Shown here: positions 35,296 through 46,106 of the stretch, one piece after another
Numbering within the stretch: the stretch's first letter is position 1
How the letters are laid out: every line of letters starts with the position of its first letter
From: Tomocerus qinae
Taxonomy: Eukaryota; Arthropoda; Collembola; Entomobryomorpha; Tomoceridae
NCBI GenBank assembly: GCA_020055645.1
Contig: CM034546.1
Location: forward strand, 74,710,001 to 74,774,000
DNA length: 64,000 bases
Direction: 5' to 3'
The notes under the pieces: model-generated
The model's input: only the letters and a program-made list of their open reading frames with translations
Databases searched by the model: none
Told to the model about the DNA's origin: nothing
Translations under genes and position numbers: made by a program

Positions 35296-36038
35296 TTATG
35301 TAAAATCGAAACCTAAATTAGAATTCAGTACCCCTTCAGCTTGACTGCCAAATGTAAGCGAATAATCAATCGTATAAGCAACGCCAGGTAGAACAGAACC
35401 TTCTATCGTTTCTTCCACCAGCGTTACTTCCCTGTCATCAATTACAGCGCTTATTTTCCAAAGTAAATCAGAACTAGCAGCACCTGGGTTAATATTGGAA
35501 AATATTAAAATATATAAATACATAACCGTAAATATATTATTGCTCTTAATATGCTATAAATTTCAATACTCACTGGGAATAAAATCAAGTTGGATAGCAA
35601 ACTCTCTTTTAGTGATGATGTTACACTCCGATACATCAGTGCAGTTTCCAATTGACATTCCTAGAAGTGTCCCTTCAGAGCCTACAAGAAACGTAACAAT
35701 TAAATGTGGTAATCTATTGAAGGTTTAGTCCCAAGGAATTGAACAGAATATAGTTAATAATTATTATGTAAAATGTAATTATTGATACATTTTAAAAGGT
35801 CTTAATACAAAACAGAAATATTTTGTATGATTTATCAACAACGTAATGGCATTATTTACTAGATTTGCAACAATTAGATTAATGTACCGCAATCAGCAAC
35901 CAACGATGCATCTTTCAGGTGAGAAAGATTTTCTTGACGAGCTGAGGCTAACAATAGAGCTTTTGATCGTGGATAAGCAACTATGTCCGCCGAAAATGTC
36001 GACGGAATAAGAATACTTAGAAAAATAAATATTTTCAT
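35296..36038 (-). CDS. ML-domain (NPC2-like) secreted module, likely 5' part of the GH28 transcript
   Basis: Exons are 36038-35888, 35681-35574 and 35483 to at least 35332. A signal peptide (MKIFIFLSILIPSTFS) precedes a chain with the NPC2 pattern: VADCGSEGTLLGMSIGNC, then an SECNI segment, then FAIQLDFIP, later LPGVAYTIDYSLTF. ML proteins bind sterols or other lipids outside cells; later cysteines of the family are missing here. Read through, exon 3 ends at TAA 35296-35298, giving a normal-length 148-residue ML protein. However, only 34 nt separate that stop from the GH28 frame. Two alternative introns (35331-35262, or 35312-35186) join both in frame to about 600 residues. I favour a fused transcript; two separate genes remain possible. 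Confidence 0.6.
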
Positions 36039-36498
36039 TGTGAATGATTGGAAATATTCAAACAGTATTAATTTAGTAACGTTTTGCAATAAAAGTTAGA
36101 AATGGTGTGGAAAGCAATGGAATAAATAACTCATTAAAAATTCTGGTGTTTGGCTTATCTTTGTTTTTATTGCAATTATGTTTCTGATGATAACAGGATT
36201 AATGTCAACAGGACTGTCAGATTCAATCTTGACACATATTTTTATGCAGTACTGTACTAGTTTAAAATCGAAGGCATTATCATAATCCTTTCTTTGACAT
36301 TTGTTAAACCAATGAATATGAATCAAGTATGTTGATCAACATTTTATAACATTAAATGTAATAATAATAGATAATAGACCACAATCAACTGAGTATATTA
36401 TAGAATACCTACACCGATTCCAATAGTGTAATCCAAGTTATCAATAATTAATCGAGGATGGTTTAGTAGTTGATACACACCGTAAATAAAATCCTTAT

Positions 36499-36713
36499 TC
36501 AAATAATACACTTTATATCACTAAATTCTTTTTGTAATGCTCCCATTACGTTCAACACAATAATACTTAGTGAGTATTTTACCGTATTCAAAGGATTGGC
36601 CCCAGATAGACTTTTTATTGCCCACTCCAGCACTTTTGTGTTATCCACGGTTACATTCTGATACCAGGGCAATTCATGAAATTGAAAGTTTGTTACTACC
36701 ACCAGTACAAATG
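36499..36713 (-). CDS. possible single exon of a small secreted protein, cystatin-like
   Basis: A minus-strand frame with no ATG but a good acceptor (gttcttag) opens with a hydrophobic stretch (FVLVVVTNFQF). It continues NVTVDNTKVLEWAIKSL, then VKYSLSIIVLNVMGALQKE, which loosely follows the alpha-helix and central strand of cystatins. No QxVxG loop or second exon was found, so it is either incomplete or a relic. Confidence 0.3.
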
Positions 36714-36723
36714 CTAAGAACAA

Positions 36724-37866
36724 TAAAATTAAAATAACTCTACTTGGGGACTACGATTTGGAATACAATACAAAACAAAGATCTCTTTTAATGTATTTGA
36801 TATTTTACTAAAAACTAAAAAGCAATATTTCCACTTTAAACGCTGGAAATACAATATTTATGGCAAAAGTGCAAACACACTTGTATGTGCGAATAATACA
36901 CAAATAAATTTATTCCACATTACAGCCTCCAACATAAAAAATAAAACCCTTCAAAAAAGAATACGTTCTTTTACCTTATAGTAGCAGTATATAACTGTAA
37001 TGTTTCAAGTTTCAAGATGTCTATTTTGTTAATGTAGATTATATATTTTTTATTGAGTATCTACTGGACACTCTATAAAATACGCGTCTGGCTTCTTTCT
37101 TACCAATTTGGACAAATTTGGACTAAATAATGTTCACGGACCTTATAAAAAGTAGCATCAACTTGTTCGTACATTTCATTTCCGAATTATACCTACATCT
37201 AGATATGTATTCGTAATTGAACACTACAAGTCTTCCAATCTTTACTAATTCAAAGACGTGGTTACGTTACGAACAAATTATTTTATCGTTCAGAGGACAA
37301 AACACTACGGTTTGTTATATCATGTTTAGTATGACTAACCATGATATTATAATATAATATTTTGCCATCAAATAGTTGTGTATTAATAAAAATAATATTG
37401 TTACATAAATAGGCAGACACTAATAACTCTGTCGTTTGGAACATAAAGGCAAAATCAGGCAGAGCTGAAAAGTTTAGATGTGTTAAGTCACCTAATTATT
37501 CATAATCAGCTAAGCACTTATCTAATCACTTTACTCCGCTCTTAAAAGTGTTTCATTACTTCATGTTAACAGCAGCTGGCTATAAGCCGAAACAAATGTA
37601 AATATATTATAATATAGCCCAACCAAAATATAGTAAGAGGTCATTGTGTCAAAGTATAAGCAATGCGATTTAATTTTAGCAAACTAATTATCCCTCTTAT
37701 AGCAACCATTACGTTGAATTGTTGAAAATAACAATAATCGATCTACCCAAGTTTAGTACCTATCAATTAAATATTTCTAATGGTCCAAATTGCATTCCAT
37801 GTTTCTTCTTTAGTCGTATAACTTCTAAAATCTTCTAAAATCTGTCGAAAACATTTGTAACATTGA
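36724..37866. other. intergenic, no gene seen
   Basis: AT-rich sequence ending at the target duplication of the hAT-type element. It probably contains the original promoter of the ionotropic receptor gene to the right. Confidence 0.4.
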
Positions 37867-37874
37867 ATTGAAAA

Positions 37875-38605
37875 TAGGGCTTGTAAACCCGGACAGAAAT
37901 TCAAAACCCGGGTTTCGGGTAAAACCGGGTTTTGAAGGCTCAGAACCGGGTTCGGAACCGGGTTTTGAACACGTTTATTTTTTACGTGTAATTATGATGT
38001 ACACCGCCAATTTAGAATGATATTTTTTAACTAAACACAATATTTCTTTAATGAAATACATCAGACGTCACATTAGTCATCAATTTCAGTATTTTCAGTC
38101 AGTTTATATAAAGACAGGGTGTAATGGAACATAATATATGTTTTCCTAGTGACTCATCATGGATAAATCAGTAGATTTTTAATCAATCTGGACAATGTAA
38201 GTGTAGGCGTGCCTTCGAACGCCCAAATTTCTATATCAAGGAACGCTTTTATTAATTACCAAAATAATTCCGAAAAATTGTAAGTGTAAAATTAAGTGAG
38301 TTGATTATTATACAATTTTTGCTATCTAACAAAATTCAAGTAGTCGTTGAGGCCTGATATAAAACGTTTCTGTTGCACACAATGAGAAATTGAATTTGAC
38401 GATGCGCTACTTACAAAGAGAATAGATTTTTTGATATTATTTCCAGTTTTAATATTTGAAACACGCATAAAACCTAGTATCTAAATTTAGTGTTTAATTA
38501 GTGAAAACCCGGGTTGGTCAATGACAAAACCCGGTTACCGGGTACCCGAAACCCGGGTTTTTACCCGGTTTTCAGAACCGTCCAGAACCGGGTTTACAAG
38601 CCCTA
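37875..38605. mobile_element. non-autonomous hAT-type element, 731 bp, abutting a start codon
   Basis: Perfect 18-bp terminal inverted repeats, TAGGGCTTGTAAACCCGG at the left and its complement at the right, are flanked by an exact 8-bp target duplication ATTGAAAA (37867-37874 and 38606-38613). Subterminal regions (about 37895-37975 and 38500-38600) are packed with ACCCGGGTTT/ACCGGGTTTT motifs in both orientations. This is a typical hAT MITE and encodes nothing. The right duplication ends on the A of the receptor ATG at 38613. Confidence 0.88.
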
Positions 38606-38612
38606 ATTGAAA

Positions 38613-40709
38613 ATGAAAAATTTCTTAGAACATTTTGTCATGCATGCAATTTTTTGCAAAATATTTATTTCTGAGGCGAAGACCAACCTACAACGGTGGA
38701 TAGACATACCAAATCTACAAACAATTATTTCTGGTTTTCCGGAAAGTTCGGTTTATATTATTTACGACGAATTTATGATATCCTTAAGCCCCGATAATTG
38801 GGTAAGTCCTCTTATGTTAATATCTTTGGAGACCGCAGTGAACAAAACAGATCAGTACAGTTTCAGGAAAAGACAATTTCAAACACAATTCATATTCATC
38901 TTCTTCTCGTCCAATAGTTCCGAATTGGTTTACAAAAATTGTGAAAAGGCATTTAAGAAACCAATTTGCACTAATAATGTGCTTTCAATAGTCATTTCGC
39001 CTTCTGATGTACTGGAAAATATTAATGCAACCGGATTGTTGCTAATGATATCTGCGGATTTTACAAACGTTGGTTCTAACCATTTCAAAACGATAGCAAC
39101 GAAATCAATGGTTCTAAAATGCTTCTCTTGTGTATCCACATGCCGTCGTAATCAAATTGAGTTATGGAGAAAAGACATTTTTTCAGGAATAAATAGTTCA
39201 GAATTGAAAAATCTGGCATTATATGTTCAGAATATCTCCATAGATACTCTTTTGGTTCCAAATCATTGCAAGAACCAAAATTTCTCAATTGAATCCGAAA
39301 CTGAAGACTTAATCGAGAAAACCAAAAACGCTTTCAAATCCAACGATACTTATTCGAGTTCTGAATCCCCATTTAAATCGGCTGATTTTCTGATTATAAC
39401 CAAAGTAATAAGGTCATTACTTTTTGAAGGATCCGCAAAAGTCCCGAATTTTCAAAGCGAAGAAAATATGTATGGAGTTCCATTTGTTAATGAAACTACA
39501 ACTGTGAATATTGTAGCCAACAAGGACGGATATGTTATTGGACATGACAGCTGGAGATTTGTAACATGTTCGTTAAACAACGTTAAAATTACCTGGAAAT
39601 TTCTATTGAGGCCATTTGACACAGACTTTTGGATTTTACTCATTTTTTTCATAATCATTTTGGTCACAGCGTCCGTTGCATTTCAACATTATCTCCAAAT
39701 ACTTTTTGTGGATTTTGCGAAATTTTTGAATTACCTAGTTAAGCAGTCACTGGTTTATATTTCTGTTTTAGTAGAGCAAAGTGTAAATGTAACACCTGCT
39801 AAAAAGAAAAAATATTATTTTTCAATGGTTTTGGTCCTTGGAGTTTGGAGTTTAATTGGCGTCGTTATCAGTAGTAGTTATAAGGGTGTACTAGTTTGTC
39901 AAGCGTCATTGCCTGTACAATTTGAGCCCAAATATAACACATTTAAGGAAATTAATGACGGTATAGTAATTGATGGCAGTGAAACTTTAAAAGCCGAAAT
40001 TCTGGAATTAAACACATCTAAAGTTGTTTTAATTTCCATTTGCCCAATGAGGAGTGACGATCAGAATAACAATTCACAGTTTCCAATATTTGAAGAAGAA
40101 ATGCAACAATGGAGGCAGCTTTGTGTTACAAAATTGCGGAAAAAAGGTAAAAATGGTCAAAGTATCAATTTACCTCCTAAATTTTCACTGTTACAATGCA
40201 AAAAGAATTGCACCAAATTTGGACAACTGACGTTTTACCAAAAAGCTTTAAAACTTTTAGAGCGATGTGACAACCGAGTTTACGTCGATTTCAAAAGCAA
40301 ATTAAATGCGTACGAAGAATTAATATTTGACCCACATAAATATATTAGAATGAAAGATAAGTTGTTTGGTAATAGAAAAATAATATCTTTAGAGGGAATG
40401 AGATGGTTGGTAGGCAGGTGTTACTTTAATTTAAAAATGCATCGCATTTTGAGCTCCGGTATTCATCTACTTCTTGAAAAATGGAGAAAAATAATTTGGC
40501 TTGCTAATTTGAAGAAAGCAATATCAGACAATGATATCACATTTTATTCAAAAAACCATAATAATACCCAAGATATGAAATTTTACTACTTTTTATTTTA
40601 CGTAAATTTTTTGTTGGTATTAAATGCCACTGCTGTATTCATACTTGAAATAATTTTTGACAGATTAATCATTTTACACACAGCCTTAAAAGCGTTTTTT
40701 GGTTATTAA
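38613..40709 (+). CDS. divergent ionotropic receptor, tandem member 1 (698 aa)
   Basis: A single exon. The ATG at 38613 starts a hydrophobic leader; an upstream TTG is not needed. The architecture is that of arthropod ionotropic receptors: a variable extracellular half, the block DSWRFVTCSLN, TM1 at about 337-357 (FWILLIFFIIILVTASVAF), TM2 at about 403-425 (LGVWSLIGVVISSSYKG), a second ligand-binding lobe, and TM3 at about 656-682. These proteins are ligand-gated cation channels related to glutamate receptors, used in smell, taste or other sensing. Its lobe after TM2 is about 40-50 residues shorter than in the two neighbours. The hAT-type element directly upstream separates it from its ancestral 5' region. 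No disruption is seen in the coding part. Confidence 0.75.
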   Translation: MKNFLEHFVMHAIFCKIFISEAKTNLQRWIDIPNLQTIISGFPESSVYIIYDEFMISLSPDNWVSPLMLISLETAVNKTDQYSFRKRQFQTQFIFIFFSSNSSELVYKNCEKAFKKPICTNNVLSIVISPSDVLENINATGLLLMISADFTNVGSNHFKTIATKSMVLKCFSCVSTCRRNQIELWRKDIFSGINSSELKNLALYVQNISIDTLLVPNHCKNQNFSIESETEDLIEKTKNAFKSNDTYSSSESPFKSADFLIITKVIRSLLFEGSAKVPNFQSEENMYGVPFVNETTTVNIVANKDGYVIGHDSWRFVTCSLNNVKITWKFLLRPFDTDFWILLIFFIIILVTASVAFQHYLQILFVDFAKFLNYLVKQSLVYISVLVEQSVNVTPAKKKKYYFSMVLVLGVWSLIGVVISSSYKGVLVCQASLPVQFEPKYNTFKEINDGIVIDGSETLKAEILELNTSKVVLISICPMRSDDQNNNSQFPIFEEEMQQWRQLCVTKLRKKGKNGQSINLPPKFSLLQCKKNCTKFGQLTFYQKALKLLERCDNRVYVDFKSKLNAYEELIFDPHKYIRMKDKLFGNRKIISLEGMRWLVGRCYFNLKMHRILSSGIHLLLEKWRKIIWLANLKKAISDNDITFYSKNHNNTQDMKFYYFLFYVNFLLVLNATAVFILEIIFDRLIILHTALKAFFGY

Positions 40710-42637
40710 CTAGTGGAACAGGTCAAAAATATTTTGCCACCTCGTGCTGTACCTCATATTCTTTGTTTATTACCTAACCTAAAAACCCACGGCTAACCTT
40801 GTCATATCTGTAATACACTCATTTAAAGCTCTTAGTAAATATTATATGTCTATCTTCTGAGACATTTCGAAATTACTGCTACCTATATATTGTACCATGT
40901 TGATTTGGAAAATTAAGTGTGTTTATATTTTGGTATACATTTTGGTGTATGCGTTGTGTTAATTTGTTTATTGAAATTATTGAACCATTTATCAAGGCTA
41001 ACAAATCGTGTAGAACATTAATTTACCACATTACAATATAAAGTCAAAATAGAAATTATGACACCTATAGTATATTATACTGAATAATAATAATAATAAA
41101 TATTTACGAAAACTCTGAGTCGGGCTATTATTAAATATCTCCGCTGTCAAAAAGTACTCCAGTAAACTGAAAAGCTCATATTCTGTGATAAATTTGCTAT
41201 TTGGTAGTTAACCTTTCAAAAACATTTTGTAGCAGCCATTTCATTTCAAGTTAGCCATTTGACGTAATTGTATTTGAAAGTTTGAAAGGAAGCAAAGATG
41301 AAAAAAACTCCATAGCTATTGGCCCGAGCAAAGCCAAAGAATTGTTTGGTTGCATCTTCAGCATTGGTTACAAAACAAAAAGTCAAGGGAATCGGAATGG
41401 TATAATGACTAGTTACAAAAGAATGACAGACTACTTTATTGGCAAACAGTGAGCGAATTTAGAAAGTATGTCTATCTATGTATTACATAATATTATGCTC
41501 TATATACATCGAATAAAATATCTGTCAATACACTAATATTAAACACACAATGGTCAATTGCTTTGACAACACCGTTGAAATATTATACACAATTCCATTA
41601 CAATATAATGATAATAATAATATTCTGTTAGACAAACTTACTTATACTAATAGAAAACAACAGATGTCCTAAATATTCTTTATTCCATGACTAAACGACA
41701 GCCAAGACACACAACATACACATAATATGGAACACAAGACACAACACAATGGAAATGACAGCAGTAACAAACCTTTCACCTGCGTAAATATCAGGGTTTT
41801 TTTCAGCAGGATTTTGAAAACTTTAAGCAGCCACAGGGCAGAGGCTACAGGCTAATACTATTAGAACTTATAATGTCCACAATGATAAAAAATTTCCTGT
41901 CACTAAAACCAATTGATAAAATTTTAAAATTATTGAAATAAGTCCAGAAAAAATTCAAACCCTTTTTATTTAATGTTTGGATTACTCAATCCTCAATAAA
42001 TGTAAATATGTAGCCTGTCTCTGTGTTATTCATTTTTTGGCAGTGTTATGTTTTAGTCATTTCATACATCAACTATATGACATACTAGTTGAATCCTAGC
42101 ACACAAAGTGTGCTAGAAAATGTTGCAATCAGTAAATTTCTAGCGACTGCGCATTGGCCCGAATTTCATAGACCGTTGATTGGACTCAGTAGTCTAGGCT
42201 TTGCTCATTAATTACAAAATATTACCCTTGCTCATTAGTTACAAAATATTACGGACATAGATACAAACATTTATTCAAGAATAGTGAAAGAATCCCATGC
42301 GCATGCCCCAGTTTATCTTTATGTAGAGTAAAGATACCACAATGCAGCTAAGAAGTGTACCTGATAAGCCCAATAATATTTACTAAACTTGAAGCAGTTA
42401 CAGTAAAGGATTTCCTGTCATTTCATTCTGTAAACTAAAAAATAGTGAATGGAACTTAAAGCATTCGCTTATTCAGAAATTCAGAAATAAACTGTCGCTG
42501 TTGATAAATGAAGTCCAAATTTAATTAGCATGATCAAATTATCATATTAGTGTGAATAATGTGGTTCAAGAAATGTTACGCTCTAGTTCTATGCAATAGC
42601 ATAATTTAATGTCAGAACTGAAAGCTAAGCACAGAAA
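40710..42637. other. intergenic, with a 27-bp tandem duplication
   Basis: AT-rich spacer between receptor paralogues. TTGCTCATTA(A/G)TTACAAAATATTAC followed by CC or GG occurs twice in tandem at 42201-42227 and 42228-42254. No gene seen. Confidence 0.45.
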
Positions 42638-44926
42638 ATGAAATCATCACTTTCAATCACGCTAGTCATATTTCTCGTCATTAAGAAAACAGTTGAAAAT
42701 AGTTTACCTGTGAAAAAAGAGTATCCTAATAAAGATTGGATAATTATTGAAGCTTTGCAAACAATTATATCCGCGTTTCCAGACTGTTCCCTTACAATTA
42801 TTTGTGACAACTATACAGTGACTTTAAGTGGTGAAAATATCGTGAGTCCTCTTACACTATTGACATTAGAAACGAACACGCTAAAGAAATCCAACCATTC
42901 TTTTAAAAAATGGCAATTTCGAAACCAAATGTTGCACATTTTTTTCTCCCTAAGTAGTTACGAATATAAATATGAATCATGTTATCATAGTATAACCAGT
43001 GAAATTTGTAGCGACAATGTTTTCTCAATATATTTCTCACCAAAACGAATTTTACCTCCAGACAGAGTGGGCGCTTACGGATTTCATTTGACAATTTCGT
43101 TAGACGTTACAAGAGCTAAAATAAAAGATTTTAAACCGTCAGAAGTACATGCTTTGTATTTGTACTGCTACTCATGTGTCTCATCATGCAGAAAAACAAC
43201 TCTGTGGAAAAGTCAAACCATCCCCAAAGACTTTCGGGAGACGTTAGCAAAGTTTTCTCAAACTATTCGCAATCAGATAAAAAGGAGACTTTATGTTTTG
43301 ATTGATTGCATTCAACTGGGAGAAGATAGGAAGGAAGAGTCTTTGGATTTAGTGGATAGTTTTAATAACGCATTTACATCCAATGAAAGTTTTTCGAGTA
43401 GTTGGATATCGCCATTCAAGCCACTGGATAATCAAGTTGCAAATACTATTCCAGATTCCACAGTAGTAGCACTACTTTTAGATGGATCAGCAAAACCTTA
43501 TCACGAGAAAAATAGCCTGAACTCATTAGACTACATTCAAAATGTACCCTATATTGATACAACGACCACGATAGACATAGAGAGCAATAGACATGGATTT
43601 ATTATTGGAAAAGACAGTTGGGATTTTGTAACTTGTTCGTTGAAAAGTAACAGAATGTCTTTCAAGTTTTTACTGGGACCATTTGACACTATCTTTTGGG
43701 TTTTGCTAATTCTCAGTCATTTTATTCTTATCACAATTACACTAATGGCTTTTAACTTTAATGATTTTAAACTAATAAGCCTTACAAATTTAGTGAATTT
43801 TGCAAAATTTTACGCTGAAAAAGGGCTACTGTATAGTGCAATATTATTAGAACAATATGTAAATGCTACGAAGGATAAAATGCAAAGATGGTTATTTATG
43901 TTTACAACATTTGGGGTCTGGATTCTGGTTGGAGTTGTAATTAGTAACGGATATAAAGGAGCTATTGTTAGTCAAGCTTTATTGCCAACTAAACTTGAAA
44001 CTGTATACAATTCTTTCAAAGAGTTAAATGGGTGCGTAATAATTGACGCTAGTTTCAGGTTAAGATCAGAATTTCTCGAAATTATTGGAAATTCAAAGGA
44101 AATGTACACAGAGGAGGAAATTTCATTTCCTTTATGCATCATAAGCAATTTTGAATATTGCAACAATCCTCAATGGCAGTCAAATGCGAAATCCAAATTT
44201 AAATGTCTCGAGTCATTGAATTGTTCCGATACTTCTATTAGACATTCAGAAATGTCTGACAGTCAGAGTGTAAAATTTATAACTCCCTTTCGAATAATTG
44301 GCAATGAAATTAGAGAATGGACTTTTGTTTGTGCAACAACATCATCAGAAATTAACATCGATAGCCGAGCCAAATATCTCCCTTCAAAGTTTTTAATGTT
44401 AGAGTACTCAGTTCCTTGCAATGATTTTGGAAAATTGACTTTCTACCAACGGGCTTTGGAATTTTTAAGTCGCTGTGATAATCGGATTTATGTTGATTAC
44501 AAAAGTAAGTTGGATTTGTATCAGAAAGAGATATTTGATCCAAAGAAATACGTTCGAGGAAAAGACGAACTGTTTCCTAATAGAAAAATTGTTACATTAC
44601 ATGGAATTAATCTGTTTGTTGGGAAATCATATTTTGAAGCAAAAATTAATCGAATAATGAGCTCTGGGATTTACTGGCTTTTTGAAAAATGGATAGATAT
44701 CTTCTGGCTATCAAAATTAAAAGATGAAAGGAAACGAAGTAATTATACGTTTTATTCGCATGATGATAAAAGTGCAGTGGGTATGACATTTTATTCGTCT
44801 TTATTTTATGTAGAAGTTTTATTCACTTTGGGCACTGTTTCGGTATTTTTGTTTGAGATATTCATCGGAAAATTATTCATCAATAAAGTTTTGAACAAAA
44901 CCAGGTGGGTGTCTACTGCCTATTGA
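42638..44926 (+). CDS. divergent ionotropic receptor, tandem member 2 (762 aa)
   Basis: One exon from ATG 42638, paralogous to the genes on either side. Shared blocks include LQTIISAFPD, PFDTIFWVLLI, FGVWILVGVVISNGYKGAIV, LTFYQRALEFLSRCDNR, DPKKYVRGKDELFPNRKIV and RIMSSGIYWLFEKW. TM1 lies at about 353-373, TM2 at about 419-442 and TM3 at about 718-745. The second lobe carries a Cys-rich insert (PLCIISNFEYCNN, CLESLNCSDTS) shared with member 3 and absent from member 1. The leader SLSITLVIFLVIKKTVENS looks like a signal peptide. It appears intact. The ligand is unknown; the usual Arg/Thr/Asp glutamate-contact residues cannot be placed with confidence. Confidence 0.78.
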   Translation: MKSSLSITLVIFLVIKKTVENSLPVKKEYPNKDWIIIEALQTIISAFPDCSLTIICDNYTVTLSGENIVSPLTLLTLETNTLKKSNHSFKKWQFRNQMLHIFFSLSSYEYKYESCYHSITSEICSDNVFSIYFSPKRILPPDRVGAYGFHLTISLDVTRAKIKDFKPSEVHALYLYCYSCVSSCRKTTLWKSQTIPKDFRETLAKFSQTIRNQIKRRLYVLIDCIQLGEDRKEESLDLVDSFNNAFTSNESFSSSWISPFKPLDNQVANTIPDSTVVALLLDGSAKPYHEKNSLNSLDYIQNVPYIDTTTTIDIESNRHGFIIGKDSWDFVTCSLKSNRMSFKFLLGPFDTIFWVLLILSHFILITITLMAFNFNDFKLISLTNLVNFAKFYAEKGLLYSAILLEQYVNATKDKMQRWLFMFTTFGVWILVGVVISNGYKGAIVSQALLPTKLETVYNSFKELNGCVIIDASFRLRSEFLEIIGNSKEMYTEEEISFPLCIISNFEYCNNPQWQSNAKSKFKCLESLNCSDTSIRHSEMSDSQSVKFITPFRIIGNEIREWTFVCATTSSEINIDSRAKYLPSKFLMLEYSVPCNDFGKLTFYQRALEFLSRCDNRIYVDYKSKLDLYQKEIFDPKKYVRGKDELFPNRKIVTLHGINLFVGKSYFEAKINRIMSSGIYWLFEKWIDIFWLSKLKDERKRSNYTFYSHDDKSAVGMTFYSSLFYVEVLFTLGTVSVFLFEIFIGKLFINKVLNKTRWVSTAY

Positions 44927-45860
44927 CTATTCCGAATATCCGAGATAATTAATGATAAATTCTAAGCATTGATGCTTATTGCAATTTATTTTCTGGACAT
45001 GCCAATTTCTTTGTACACTGTCTCACCCTCACCTCACTACTCTCTTGCCGAAATCAGTGACGTAGTGCATTTAAATACAATTGCCTCACTATTATGCTAA
45101 TTAATAAAGGCAATTTTGTCTAAACACGTATAAGCAATTAAAGCAATACAAAATATTTTATTCTGAAGGTGAGGTAAAATTTCCAATTGTTATGCAGAAC
45201 TTGACTGTTGTGGAAAAAATAATCGCAGGAGAAAGCCGTTGATCCTAAAAGAATGAGCTAAATTGTGTGCAAAATAATGCGTCATGAAAATTAGTTTGAC
45301 TAAAGGGTAGGAAATATCTCGGTATGTAGTATAGAAACTATTACGACCACTGCACGTGGAAGTAAATATTAATTGCTTAATTAATATTAATATTGAATAG
45401 CACCGCACCGTTTGCGTTATAATACGACCGTTTGGTATTTAACATAATATCATGTCTGTAAGCAAACCATTTGTCTTATTCCTTGATGAAATAAATATAC
45501 GTATTTCCCTGAATATTCGTCATGTATATGGCCATTACTATATACTTATCTAATAGACATAATATACGGAAATTGCATAGCTGAAATAGGAAATATAAAA
45601 ATAAGCTTTCGTTCCGTACGACTCATCTGGACTTTCCCGGACGACGTTTATAGCCGTCAGTACATAGTACATACCTACATACAATACAATACAACCGAAT
45701 TGTCTGCTAAACTCAATCTCATTCCAATTTCCATTAATAAATGTCTACGTTCTTCTGATGGTATACATTTGAAATTCCACGGAATGATTGTTCACATTAA
45801 CTTTTTATGTAAAGCCGTCTACAGCTGTCTATTAAAATTTAAAAGGTTGTGTCCTTGGTA

Positions 45861-46038
45861 TCAAGTAGAGGTTTCTGCAGAATAGTAAATAAAATAGTCC
45901 TGATGCAAGGAGGAAATTAAAATTAACATTTTATGCTAAGTGCATATCTAGAAGTAAAATTTAAACTGCTGTGGATTTATTTTTCAAGTAGAGATTTCTG
46001 CAGTAGAGTAAATAAAATAGTCTTGATGTAAGGAGGAA
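45861..46038. repeat. 55-bp direct duplication upstream of a receptor gene
   Basis: 45861-45915 and 45984-46038 differ at only about five positions (both contain TTTCTGCAG and AGTAAATAAAATAGTC). They end about 70 bp before the ATG of the next gene. The rest of 44927-46106 holds no gene I can see. Confidence 0.6.
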
Positions 46039-46106
46039 TGCTAATGATGTAGACTTTGTAAAAACAGTAAATAAACAAAATCTGTCGAGCCATAAAAGAG
46101 AAGTCA

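Noticed and set aside
41088..41103. AAT-type microsatellites and other short simple repeats across the spacers
   Set aside because: Short and common in AT-rich DNA; no structure beyond that.
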